DNA from: Gottfriedia sp002574545
GTDB lineage: Bacteria; Bacillota; Bacilli; Bacillales; Bacillaceae_G
Strand: one strand, 5' to 3'
Assembly: GCA_052180195.1 (NCBI GenBank)
Contig: CP197469.1
Length of the DNA: 64,000 nt
The notes under the pieces are model-generated. The model did no database searches. It was not told the origin of the DNA and saw only the letters and a program-made list of their open reading frames with translations. The position numbers and the translations under genes are program-made. Shown one piece after another: positions 1 to 8,223 of the stretch; position 1 is the first letter of the stretch, and each line of letters starts with the position of its first letter.

Positions 1-2093
1 TTTAATAGCTTTTCAAGAGATAATTGGAATACATACGTTTCTTTCAGATCCCACTCTTTTTGAGTAACAGGATGAACTTGACCGATAAAACCAATTTCTT
101 CTCCGTTTAATAATATACTTGCAGTACGTCCTGGGTGTAAATCTTCTTTCTTAGCAGCAAGGTATGTTATTTTATTTGATAAACCTAATTCATTAAATAA
201 ACCGTCTAAAATACCTTTTACAACATAGAAATCAACTGCTTTTTTCTCGCCTTGCCAAGCATGTTGTAACCATAAACCAGTTAACGCACCAGCTAAATAC
301 TCTTCTTCATGCGGTAAATCGTTATTTTCTTTTGTTAAGAATACAGATCCTGTTTCAAATAAATGAACATTTTCTTCTTTACGTGCAACATTATATGCAA
401 TCGCATCTAATAAATGAGGTACTAAACTGAAACGTAGCTCACTACGTTCTTCACTCATTGGTAAAGCTAAACGTACAGGTTCTGCATCTACTGTTTCTAA
501 TGCAAAGCGTTTTACTTTATTATTGCTTGTTAAAGAGTACGTAACAGCTTCGTAAAGACCTGCATGCTGTAAATATTGACGAATTTTTCTACGTTTTGCT
601 TGATAAGGTGTTAATTGTCCACGACTAGCAACACCTGTTGGTAAAGTGGCAGGAATATGATCATAGCCATACAATCTTCCTACTTCTTCAACTAAATCTT
701 CTTCAATTGAAAGATCACCACGACGACTTGGAACAGTAACTGTAAATACTTCGCCATTCTCAGTAGCTTCTAATCTTAAGCGACGGAAAATATCTTTTAC
801 TGTCTCAGCATCAATTGAGGTACCAAGTACACCATTAATCTTACTTACAGAAACTGAAACTTTTTTAGCTTCTTCAACTAAATTGTCGGCAATTACTGTA
901 CCTTCTACAATTGTTCCACCAGCTAGTTCAGCCATTAACATAGCAGCACGTTCTGAAGCAGGGAATGTACGTGAAGCGTCAATACCTTTTTCAAAACGGG
1001 CACTTGAATCACTACGTAAGCCAAGGTCTTTTGATGTTTGGCGAACACTTTGACCTCTGAAAACTGCTGATTCAATTAAAACGTCTACAGTTTCCACATC
1101 AACTTCAGTACTTTGACCACCCATTACACCTGCAACTGCAACGGCTTCTTTCTCTGTTGCGATCACTAAATTATGTGGTTGCAATGTACGCTCTTCACCA
1201 TCAAGTGTAACGATCTTTTCGTTTTCCTTCGCATGTCGTACGATAATTTGCTTACTATTTAATTTATTAAAATCAAACGCGTGTAATGGTTGACCATACT
1301 CAATTAAAATATAGTTCGTAATATCAACAACATTATTAATCGGACGAATACCAGCACTCATTAAACGAGATTGCATCCATAATGGTGATGGACCAATTTT
1401 TACACCTTTAACTAATTTAGCACTATAATATGGTGCATCTTCTTTTGATTCAATTGAAACTGAAACATAATCAGCGCCTGTAGCTGATTGAGCACTTATT
1501 TCTGGAAGTTTTACATCACGATCTAAAATTGCAGCTACCTCGTAGGCAACACCGATCATATTTAAGCAATCAGCACGGTTTGGTGTTAATCCAAGTTCTA
1601 ATACAGCATCATCACGATATAGTACGTCTAATGCACTTGCTCCAACTTCAGCATCACTTGGTAAAACAAAGATTCCATTTGAGAATTCTTTTGCAACTAC
1701 TTTTCCTTCAATGCCTAATTCTTGAAGAGAGCAAATCATTCCTTCAGAAACTTCACCACGTAATTTTGCTTTTTTAATTTTGAAATTCCCCGGTAAAACA
1801 GCGCCTACCTTTGCCACGATCACTTTTTGACCTTTAGCAACATTCGGTGCGCCACAAATAATTTGTACTGGTTGCTCTTCGCCAACATCAACAGTACATT
1901 TTGATAATTTATCTGCCTCTGGATGTTGTTCACGTTCCATTACATAACCAACAACAACATTTTTAATTCCTTCTGAAAGATGATCAACACCTTCAACTTC
2001 AATACCTGCTTTAGTGATTAATTTTGCAAGTTCGTCTGGTGTAACACCACTTAAATCAACGTATTCTTGTAACCATTTTGTTGATACAAACAT
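1..2093 (-). CDS. pheT: Phenylalanine--tRNA ligase beta subunit (partial, C-terminus off window)
   Basis: The beta subunit of the alpha2-beta2 phenylalanyl-tRNA synthetase, which charges tRNA-Phe and edits mischarged tyrosine. The frame stays open from the ATG at 2091-2093 to the left edge, giving 697 complete codons; the family is about 800 residues, so roughly the last 100 residues (tRNA anticodon-binding domain) are missing. Visible in order: N-terminal MFVSTKWLQEYV, the EMAP/OB-type tRNA-binding region (for example IICGAPNVAKGQKV), the B3/B4 editing region (RPINNVVDITNY, GQPLHAFD) and the B5 region (RLRLEAT, VEEVGRLYGYD). A GGAGGGG ribosome-binding site precedes the ATG, and the start is only 19 bases after the pheS stop, so the two are co-transcribed from the T-box promoter. 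Confidence 0.97.
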   Translation of the reverse strand, partial: MFVSTKWLQEYVDLSGVTPDELAKLITKAGIEVEGVDHLSEGIKNVVVGYVMEREQHPEADKLSKCTVDVGEEQPVQIICGAPNVAKGQKVIVAKVGAVLPGNFKIKKAKLRGEVSEGMICSLQELGIEGKVVAKEFSNGIFVLPSDAEVGASALDVLYRDDAVLELGLTPNRADCLNMIGVAYEVAAILDRDVKLPEISAQSATGADYVSVSIESKEDAPYYSAKLVKGVKIGPSPLWMQSRLMSAGIRPINNVVDITNYILIEYGQPLHAFDFNKLNSKQIIVRHAKENEKIVTLDGEERTLQPHNLVIATEKEAVAVAGVMGGQSTEVDVETVDVLIESAVFRGQSVRQTSKDLGLRSDSSARFEKGIDASRTFPASERAAMLMAELAGGTIVEGTVIADNLVEEAKKVSVSVSKINGVLGTSIDAETVKDIFRRLRLEATENGEVFTVTVPSRRGDLSIEEDLVEEVGRLYGYDHIPATLPTGVASRGQLTPYQAKRRKIRQYLQHAGLYEAVTYSLTSNNKVKRFALETVDAEPVRLALPMSEERSELRFSLVPHLLDAIAYNVARKEENVHLFETGSVFLTKENNDLPHEEEYLAGALTGLWLQHAWQGEKKAVDFYVVKGILDGLFNELGLSNKITYLAAKKEDLHPGRTASILLNGEEIGFIGQVHPVTQKEWDLKETYVFQLSLEKLL

Positions 2094-2112
2094 GTTTTAG
2101 TCCCCTCCTACC

Positions 2113-3147
2113 TTACATTTGTTGGAATTGCTTTAAGAATCTTATATCGTTCGTATAGAAATGACGAATATCATCAATACCATATTTTAATAATGCAATA
2201 CGTTCTGGACCCATACCAAAAGCGAATCCTTGAACTTCTTTCGGATTATATCCAGCCATCTCAAGTACGTTTGGATGTACCATTCCCGCACCTAAAATTT
2301 CAATCCATCCAGTGTGCTTACACATGTTACAGCCTTTTCCTCCACATTTCATACAAGAAATATCCATTTCTACTGAAGGCTCAGTGAATGGGAAGAAGCT
2401 TGGGCGTAAGCGAATTTCACGATCTTCACCAAACATTTTCTTCGCAAAAAGTTGTAAAGTACCTTTTAAATCACTCATTGAAATGTTTTCACCAATTACA
2501 AGACCTTCGATTTGCATAAATTGATGAGAATGTGTAGCATCATCGTCATCACGGCGATAAACTTTACCAGGACAAATTATTTTAATTGGACCTTTTTCCA
2601 CGTTTGCTTCCATTGTTCTGGCTTGAACAGGTGAAGTATGAGTTCTCATTAATGTTTCTTCAGAAATATAGAATGAATCCTGCATATCACGAGCCGGATG
2701 TCCTTTTGGTAAATTTAAAGCTTCGAAATTATAATAGTCCTTCTCAACTTCTGGACCTTCAGCAATTTCATATCCCATTCCAATAAATAAATCTTCAATT
2801 TCTTGAATTACCGCTCTTAATGGATGAGCTCCACCTGCATGAACTGGTCTTCCTGGAAGTGTTACGTCAATTGATTCACTTTCTAATTTTTCATTAATTG
2901 CATTTTGTTCTAATACAACTTGTTTTGCTTCAAGTTTTTCTTGGATTGCCGCACGTACTTCATTAGCAACAGCCCCCATTTTTGGGCGCTCTTCTGGAGT
3001 TAAATCCTTCATTGCTTTCATTGCCTCAGTAATCGGACCTTTTTTTCCTAGATAAGCAATTCTTATTTCATTTAATGCTTTTAAATCTTTTGCTTCTTCT
3101 ATTTGCTTAATCGCTTCTGTTTGTAAAGAAACTAAACGCTCTTGCAT
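2113..3147 (-). CDS. pheS: Phenylalanine--tRNA ligase alpha subunit
   Basis: Catalytic subunit of phenylalanyl-tRNA synthetase (class II), 344 residues, the usual Bacillus length. The N-terminal about 85 residues form the coiled-coil arm that contacts tRNA. The catalytic core has the class II signatures MRTHTSPVQARTM, RPSFFPFTEPSVEMD and GFAFGMGPERIALLKY (motif 3). A CMKCGGKGCNMC cysteine cluster near residue 270 looks like a metal-binding insertion. The start ATG follows an AGGAGGATT ribosome-binding site. First gene of the pheS-pheT operon, controlled by the T-box leader immediately upstream. Confidence 0.98.
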   Translation of the reverse strand: MQERLVSLQTEAIKQIEEAKDLKALNEIRIAYLGKKGPITEAMKAMKDLTPEERPKMGAVANEVRAAIQEKLEAKQVVLEQNAINEKLESESIDVTLPGRPVHAGGAHPLRAVIQEIEDLFIGMGYEIAEGPEVEKDYYNFEALNLPKGHPARDMQDSFYISEETLMRTHTSPVQARTMEANVEKGPIKIICPGKVYRRDDDDATHSHQFMQIEGLVIGENISMSDLKGTLQLFAKKMFGEDREIRLRPSFFPFTEPSVEMDISCMKCGGKGCNMCKHTGWIEILGAGMVHPNVLEMAGYNPKEVQGFAFGMGPERIALLKYGIDDIRHFYTNDIRFLKQFQQM

Positions 3148-3179
3148 AAATAATCCTCCTATTCAAAACCTTAAATTTA

Positions 3180-3465
3180 AACATAAAAAAACCTCGCTCC
3201 CAAAAAAGGGACGAGGATTGATCGCGGTACCACCCTAATTAACAGTTAATATATCTTTAGAAACTAACTGCTCACTTCATTCATATAACGATCTACTTAG
3301 ATAGACCGAGTCGCCTTTACATTTAAAAATGGTCCCGGCGCTAGCTCAAGAGGTGAATTCAATTTGGTCTACTATAAAAGTGCTTACAGTCTACGGCACC
3401 TTTTCCCTAGATAGAGAGTCAAATTTACTATTCTCTGTCAAAGCTTTTTATGTATTAAATTTTCT
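3180..3465 (-). promoter_or_regulatory. T-box riboswitch leader of pheST (phenylalanine specifier)
   Basis: On the minus strand the leader contains the T-box core AGGGTGGTACCGCG (about 3218-3235), followed by an intrinsic terminator: inverted arms CCTCGTCCC/GGGAGCGAGG then a T-run at 3184-3190. The upstream half forms stem I. A GAA-TTC-A element at 3354-3360 fits the specifier loop, with UUC (Phe) as specifier codon, matching the downstream gene. Uncharged tRNA-Phe would pair with the T-box bulge and prevent termination. The leader begins shortly after the promoter at 3472-3500. Confidence 0.95.
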
Positions 3466-3471
3466 TAATTA

Positions 3472-3500
3472 ATTATATTGATTTTTTTCAATTAATGCAA
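3472..3500 (-). promoter_or_regulatory. Probable SigA promoter of pheST
   Basis: Read on the minus strand: -35 TTGCAT (3495-3500), 17-base spacer, -10 TATAAT (3472-3477). This puts the transcript start near 3465, directly before stem I of the T-box leader. Confidence 0.75.
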
Positions 3501-3584
3501 CTGCTCAACATAATTATTTACTAATTGATTTATATCATTTTTACTGTCCTAGAGAGCGCTCAGGATGAGGCTTCTATTATTTTT

Positions 3585-4334
3585 TCACAGACTATACATT
3601 AGAATCCCTGCTGCAATAGCAACGTTTAATGATTCAGCTTTACCATAAATCGGAATATAAAGATTTTCATCGGTTAATGAGAGTAATGTTGAATTCACAC
3701 CTTTACCTTCATTCCCTACAATAATGGCAAAACGATTTGAAACGTTTACCTCATTAAATGGTTTTGCATTTTGAAGAGATGTCCCGTAAACAGTTATTCC
3801 TTTTTCTTTTAAATTCGAAACTGCTTCAACTAAATCACCACGTAATATCGGTAAATGGAATAGTGATCCTTGGGTGGATCGAATTGTTTTAGCATTATAT
3901 AGGTCACTTGTACCTGAACCTAAAATAACGCCATCAAAACCAGCAGCATCTGCTGTTCGAATCATTGTTCCAACATTCCCTGGATCCTGAACTTCATCAA
4001 TTAATAATATTTTTGACACTTTCTCAAAATCAATTCTTACAAATGAAAATTCAATAATTGCAAAAATACCTTGAGATGTTTCTGTTTCGCTTAATTCCTT
4101 GCTAACCTCTTTAGATATATACGTAATCTCAAAGGAACCTGTTGAAAAATTAGAAGGTAAGTCAATATCTTCACTGATTAATAAATGAAGAATCGGTGCA
4201 TCATGCTTAATTGCCTCTTCGACTAAATGAAAACCTTCTACGATATATTGTTTAGCTTTATCTCTTCCTTTTTTTGTATGTAGCTTTTTCCAAGCCTTCA
4301 CAGAATTATTTTGTATGGAATCAATTTGTTTCAT
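3585..4334 (-). CDS. ysgA: TrmH/SpoU-family RNA 2'-O-methyltransferase (YsgA type)
   Basis: A SPOUT-class RNA methyltransferase of 249 residues. The N-terminal about 100 residues form an L7Ae/L30-like RNA-binding substrate domain. The C-terminal catalytic domain shows the three SpoU motifs: DPGNVGTMIRTADAAGF (motif 1), AIIVGNEGKGVN (motif 2) and IPIYGKAESLNVAIAAGI (motif 3, deep trefoil knot for SAM binding). The likely target is rRNA or tRNA ribose, but the exact nucleotide cannot be read from sequence. Its position between sspI (divergent) and pheS matches B. subtilis ysgA. A partial palindrome (TCCT...AGGA around GAGCGCTC, 3546-3564) follows the gene but lacks a clear T-run. Confidence 0.9.
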   Translation of the reverse strand: MKQIDSIQNNSVKAWKKLHTKKGRDKAKQYIVEGFHLVEEAIKHDAPILHLLISEDIDLPSNFSTGSFEITYISKEVSKELSETETSQGIFAIIEFSFVRIDFEKVSKILLIDEVQDPGNVGTMIRTADAAGFDGVILGSGTSDLYNAKTIRSTQGSLFHLPILRGDLVEAVSNLKEKGITVYGTSLQNAKPFNEVNVSNRFAIIVGNEGKGVNSTLLSLTDENLYIPIYGKAESLNVAIAAGILMYSL

Positions 4335-4436
4335 AAATTTCCTTTACCTTTCATCGTATCTCTTATCGTTTATCATACATAAAATCGTTTCCGTTTACAA
4401 ATACTACATTAAGCTTAATATGAAAGGAGAATCCAA

Positions 4437-4646
4437 ATGAATTTTAATATTCGCGGAGCAGTTCTTCACAATATTTCAGGTAATAAAAGTGATCAATTAG
4501 AAGCAACAATTGTAGATGCGATTCAAAGTGGCGAGGAAAAAGTATTACCAGGTTTAGGTGTACTTCTTGAAGTTTTTTGGAATCACGCTTCAGAAAACCA
4601 AAAGCATGAACTACTTACAGTTTTAGAAAATGGAGTAAGCCAGTAA
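4437..4646 (+). CDS. sspI: Small acid-soluble spore protein SspI
   Basis: A 69-residue minor small acid-soluble spore protein made in the forespore. Its start MNFNIRGAVLHNISG and the GLGVLLEVFWN segment match the SspI family end to end, and the length is that of the family. It is preceded by AAAGGAG seven bases before the ATG. Divergent from ysgA, as in B. subtilis. Expression under SigG is expected from the family; I could not pick a confident SigG promoter in the 100 bases between it and ysgA. Confidence 0.95.
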   Translation: MNFNIRGAVLHNISGNKSDQLEATIVDAIQSGEEKVLPGLGVLLEVFWNHASENQKHELLTVLENGVSQ

Positions 4647-4665
4647 TCTAATCTGTTAAAAACAT

Positions 4666-4710
4666 AAAAAAGGACTAACGTAAGATTTTAACTTTACGTT
4701 AGTCCTTTTT
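4666..4710. terminator. Bidirectional intrinsic terminator between sspI and the opu permease gene
   Basis: Perfect 17-base inverted repeat (AAAAAGGACTAACGTAA and its complement) around a short loop, with A/T runs at both ends, so it can stop transcription of sspI (plus) and of the converging transporter operon (minus). Confidence 0.9.
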
Positions 4711-4712
4711 GG

Positions 4713-6452
4713 TTAGTTCGTTTTATCTTTTAAATCATCAATCGAATTAATCTTCATATATTCTGGCACGACTAAACCTAACTTTGTCCCTTTTAAATTT
4801 GGTCCAAGATCGACTAGTTGTTTTTTATATTCATTCATGTAATCTTTGTGAGTTGTGGGTAGCCACGCTGCAACCATTGCATCTGCACTTCCATCTGCAA
4901 TACCTGCAAACATCGGTCCTGCCTCAATTTGTTTTAATGTAACGTCATATCCTTGATTTTCTAGCACTTTTCCAATGACATTTGTGCTGGCAACTTCAGA
5001 TTCCCATGAAACATAAACTAAACTAATTTTTTCACCGTGTCCTTTTGAAGAATCTTTCGTCCAACTATTTACTTGATTTTGATGCTTTTTAATCCATTTT
5101 TCTGCTGCTTTATCTGGTTTCATACCATCTTGGATATCACCCATCACTTCTTCCATATCAGATGGTTTCCATGAGAAGTTATCTAATATCGTATATGCAC
5201 CAGGAATATCTTCTTTTAATCCTTTTCTAACTATTGTATGAATTGATTCATCCTTACCAAATGAGCCTTTTGGATCTTCTAAATACTTTAACTTATACTT
5301 CGAAAACATCCAGTGTGGCGTCCATCCAGTAACGATAATCGGTTCTTTATTTTCATATGCTTTTTTCAATTCAGCAGTCATCGCTGCAGAAGAACCTTCT
5401 TTTAATGTCCAATCCTTTAAGTCGTAATCCTTCATTGCTTTTTCAGTTGCTTTCATTAACCCAGCTCCTGGATCAATCCCGGTAATCTCATAATTAACTT
5501 GAGAACCTATATTATTTGAAGACGATTTTTGTGTTTTATCACCCGTAAATGCAACTGAAATAGCGGTAATACAAAAGATTAGTGCAATTAGTCCATAAAC
5601 ATATTTTTTTGCCATTTTTTTCCCGTAAGCCGGTTGACGAAGGTTTTGAGAAATACGATCAAGAATAATTGCAACAATAACAATTGAAATTCCTGCCTCG
5701 AATCCTTCCCCTACTTTAATCTGGGTTACGGCACGATAAACTTCTGCACCTAATCCAGGAGCACCTACTAGTGATGAAATAACGACCATCGATAATGCAA
5801 GCATAATACTTTGATTGATACCAGCTAAAATTGTAGGAGCTGCTAATGGTAGTTGCACTTTAAAGAGTCTTTGCCATGTTGTTGATCCAAAAGCATTAGA
5901 TGCCTCTATTAAATCATTTGGAACTTCTCGTATACCTAAATTCGTTAATCGTATTGTTGGTGGAATAGCAAAAATAACAGAAGCTAAAATACCAGGAACT
6001 ACACCAATTCCGAAAAAGAGAATTGCTGGAATTAAATAAACGAATGCTGGCATTGTTTGCATAAAGTCGAGTATTGGTGTAATCACCTGTTTCACTCGAT
6101 CATTTTGCGATGACCAAATCCCTAAAGGAATACCAATTACAACCGTAATAACGATTGATGATAAGATCAATGCTAAGGAATCAATTGTTGCATCCCAAAG
6201 TCCAAGATTATCAATTAATAACAAACCAAGTAGTGTAAACAGACCAACAGTCCACCTACTTGTATAAAAAGCAAGTAATGAAATTAATATGATTAGAATA
6301 ATTGAAGGGCCAAGTCCTAAAACCTTAACAAGGTTATTTAAAAGGGATTCTGTGATGTTAGTTATTGCACCGAATAGAGGATGGAAAGTTTTAATAATGA
6401 TATCAACTATTTTATCAATCCATTCTGCTAACGGAATTTTTGGAATACCCAT
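4713..6452 (-). CDS. Glycine betaine ABC transporter: fused permease and substrate-binding protein
   Basis: A 579-residue fusion of two components of a compatible-solute importer (glycine betaine/proline betaine, OpuA/ProU class). Residues about 45-290 are an OpuAB/ProW-type permease with multiple membrane helices and the coupling-loop region EASNAFGSTTWQRLFKVQLP. After a further membrane segment (about 285-305), residues about 325-575 are an OpuAC-type binding domain that would sit outside the membrane. Tryptophan sites typical of the quaternary-amine cage are visible: TGWTPHW, VSWESE and AAWLPTTHKDY. B. subtilis encodes these as separate OpuAB and OpuAC; the fusion resembles Lactococcus OpuABC. 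The ribosome-binding site GGAGGT lies inside the last codons (Gly-Gly) of the ATPase gene 4 bases upstream, so the two are tightly coupled. Confidence 0.93.
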   Translation of the reverse strand: MGIPKIPLAEWIDKIVDIIIKTFHPLFGAITNITESLLNNLVKVLGLGPSIILIILISLLAFYTSRWTVGLFTLLGLLLIDNLGLWDATIDSLALILSSIVITVVIGIPLGIWSSQNDRVKQVITPILDFMQTMPAFVYLIPAILFFGIGVVPGILASVIFAIPPTIRLTNLGIREVPNDLIEASNAFGSTTWQRLFKVQLPLAAPTILAGINQSIMLALSMVVISSLVGAPGLGAEVYRAVTQIKVGEGFEAGISIVIVAIILDRISQNLRQPAYGKKMAKKYVYGLIALIFCITAISVAFTGDKTQKSSSNNIGSQVNYEITGIDPGAGLMKATEKAMKDYDLKDWTLKEGSSAAMTAELKKAYENKEPIIVTGWTPHWMFSKYKLKYLEDPKGSFGKDESIHTIVRKGLKEDIPGAYTILDNFSWKPSDMEEVMGDIQDGMKPDKAAEKWIKKHQNQVNSWTKDSSKGHGEKISLVYVSWESEVASTNVIGKVLENQGYDVTLKQIEAGPMFAGIADGSADAMVAAWLPTTHKDYMNEYKKQLVDLGPNLKGTKLGLVVPEYMKINSIDDLKDKTN

Positions 6453-6456
6453 ATGT

Positions 6457-7659
6457 TTAACCTCCTTGTATATTTAAATCGTCTGTTTTACCCGCTAATG
6501 CACCGATAACTGCTCCACGGATAATAACACCCTTTAATCTATCATTTTGATCTTTAACTGCTAATGGTAGTGCAGAAGTTGCAAGTGCACCAATTACATC
6601 CGTTAATAAAGTATCTTCATAAACAGACACAATATCCTTTTGCATAGCTTCCTCTACCGATTTATTCAAAATAATAGCATTTGAAGCATCATCAGCAGTA
6701 ATTGCTCCAAGTAGCTTTTGTCTACGATCAACCACAAAAATACTTGAATACCCTTGGTCTCTCATAATTTGTAAAGCTACACGCGGTCCACGGTCAGGCG
6801 TAATTCTTTCAGCACGCTTCTGTACATGAGCCGCTGTTAAAACTTTTGATAAGTCTACATCTTCTACAAATCGTTCAACATATTCATTGGCTGGATTTAC
6901 CATAATCTCCTCAGGAGTACCAATCTGCATTATGTTACCATCTTTCATAAGTGCAATTCTGTCTCCAATTCGCAGGGCCTCATCAAGGTCATGTGTAATA
7001 AATATTATTGTTTTTTTCATCGTCTCTTGCAGTTCTAGCAATTCGTCTTGCATATCTTTACGAATTAACGGATCGAGCGCACTAAATGCTTCATCCATTA
7101 ATAAAATATCCGTGTCACTTGTTAGCGCCCTTGCAAGGCCAACACGTTGTTGCATACCACCACTTAATTGTGATGGGAGTTGATGCTCATATCCTTTTAA
7201 TCCAACTATTTCTAGTGACTTCAAAGCTTTTTCTGTTCTTTCTTCCTGCGAAATATTTTGTATTTCTAAACCATATTCTGTATTTTCAAGAATGGTCTTG
7301 TGCGGGAACAGAGCAAAATTTTGAAATACCATACTAATTTTTTTACGACGAACATCTCTTAACTGCTGAGGATTCATTTTTACAATATCCTCATCGTCGA
7401 TCAAGATTTGTCCAGTAGTCGGTTCGATTAAACGATTAAGCATTCTGATCAAGGTCGATTTACCACTACCTGACAGTCCCATTACAACAAAAATTTCACC
7501 TGGGAATATTTCAAAGCTGGCTTTATTTACCCCAATTGTTGAGCCTGTCTGCTCTAAAATTTGCTTTTTCGTAAATCCCTTTTCTAGTAACTTTATGGCG
7601 TTCTTTGGAGACTTACCGAAAACCTTTGTTACGTTTTTTACTTTAACTTTTGCTTTCAT
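6457..7659 (-). CDS. opuAA: Glycine betaine ABC transporter ATP-binding protein with CBS domains
   Basis: A 400-residue ATPase of the ProV/OpuAA family that powers osmoprotectant uptake. Residues 1-45 are the family-specific leader (VKNVTKVFGKSPKNAIKLLEKG). The nucleotide-binding domain has Walker A GLSGSGKST, the ABC signature LSGGMQQRVGLARAL, Walker B DILLMDEAFSALD and the switch histidine in FITHDLDEA. The C-terminus (about 285-395) holds a CBS tandem, the ionic-strength or nucleotide sensor of this class. First gene of a two-gene operon with the fused permease/binding protein. Osmotic and leader-mediated control is suggested by the long structured upstream region. Confidence 0.95.
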   Translation of the reverse strand: MKAKVKVKNVTKVFGKSPKNAIKLLEKGFTKKQILEQTGSTIGVNKASFEIFPGEIFVVMGLSGSGKSTLIRMLNRLIEPTTGQILIDDEDIVKMNPQQLRDVRRKKISMVFQNFALFPHKTILENTEYGLEIQNISQEERTEKALKSLEIVGLKGYEHQLPSQLSGGMQQRVGLARALTSDTDILLMDEAFSALDPLIRKDMQDELLELQETMKKTIIFITHDLDEALRIGDRIALMKDGNIMQIGTPEEIMVNPANEYVERFVEDVDLSKVLTAAHVQKRAERITPDRGPRVALQIMRDQGYSSIFVVDRRQKLLGAITADDASNAIILNKSVEEAMQKDIVSVYEDTLLTDVIGALATSALPLAVKDQNDRLKGVIIRGAVIGALAGKTDDLNIQGG

Positions 7660-7704
7660 TAACTCACCTCAAAACTTTAGTATTTATATGCTTCTCCGTA
7701 TTTT

Positions 7705-7866
7705 AAATAAGGATTCCCCCAATAAAAAAAATCAGCCAAGTACTAATTAAGTCTTGGCTCCTTAAAAACTCCATTTACAAAATTGGAGTCTAAATTTTAT
7801 TGATTAGCTATAAAAAATTGCCTTCTGAAACCATTTTTCAAACTCTATTTCCGAGTATCCTTATTT
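7705..7866 (-). promoter_or_regulatory. Structured leader of the opu operon with two terminator-like hairpins
   Basis: About 45-200 bases upstream of the ATPase start codon, on its transcribed strand, lie two hairpins in series: ACTCCA...TGGAGT followed by TTTTT (7768-7789), and AGCCAAG...CTTGGCT followed by GATTTTTTTT (7723-7759), the latter a good intrinsic terminator. A 10-base segment at 7857-7866 is perfectly complementary to 7705-7714 and would enclose both hairpins. No gene ends just upstream (the M42 gene has its own terminator at 8187-8220), so these belong either to an attenuated opu leader or to a short RNA. I see no known riboswitch class. The rest of 7867-8065 is AT-rich without a gene. 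Confidence 0.55.
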
Positions 7867-8065
7867 GAAAAGCGTGCATTCATGATAACAATAAGATATG
7901 ACAAAACTATTACAAACAAGTAATAGGCATACTACAATTTGTTTCAGTTCGATAACAGTAAAATGAAAAAAACGGAAAAATGGGTTGGTAAAAGCGGCAA
8001 AAAAACTTTAATAAATAGAGGTTTTCACGTTTTCGAAAATCACAATCTTGTCAATTAATTATGGG

Positions 8066-8158
8066 GTACTATAACTCTTATTTCTTCCTAGTTTGTTCCT
8101 CATAAAGGCTTCATGAAGTACTATAACTCCTATTTCTGGTTTTTTGTTCCTCATAAGG
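8066..8158. repeat. Tandem imperfect 41-43-bp direct repeat
   Basis: Two copies, 8066-8108 and 8118-8158, with a 52-base period. Both begin GTACTATAACTC and end GTTCCTCATAA(A)GG, with a variable middle. They lie in the gene-free stretch between the opu operon and the M42 peptidase gene. Function unknown; no open reading frame or known element recognised. Confidence 0.85.
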
Positions 8159-8186
8159 TAGGCTACCAATTTCAATTTAGAACTAA

Positions 8187-8220
8187 CAAAAAAAACCCTC
8201 AATAAATGAGGGATTTTTTT
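8187..8220. terminator. Intrinsic terminator after the M42 peptidase gene
   Basis: CCCTC...GAGGG hairpin (8196-8212) flanked by A- and T-runs on both sides. It sits 4 bases beyond the end of the minus-strand M42 peptidase gene. Confidence 0.85.
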
Positions 8221-8223
8221 ATC

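Noticed and set aside
3540..3575. Palindrome TCCT...GAGCGCTC...AGGA after ysgA as a terminator
   Set aside because: The stem is imperfect and no T-run follows on the minus strand, so I left it out as a feature.
7705..7866. Known c-di-AMP (ydaO-type) or other catalogued riboswitch in the opu leader
   Set aside because: The conserved ydaO sequence blocks are not visible; I only see generic hairpins, so no riboswitch class is assigned.
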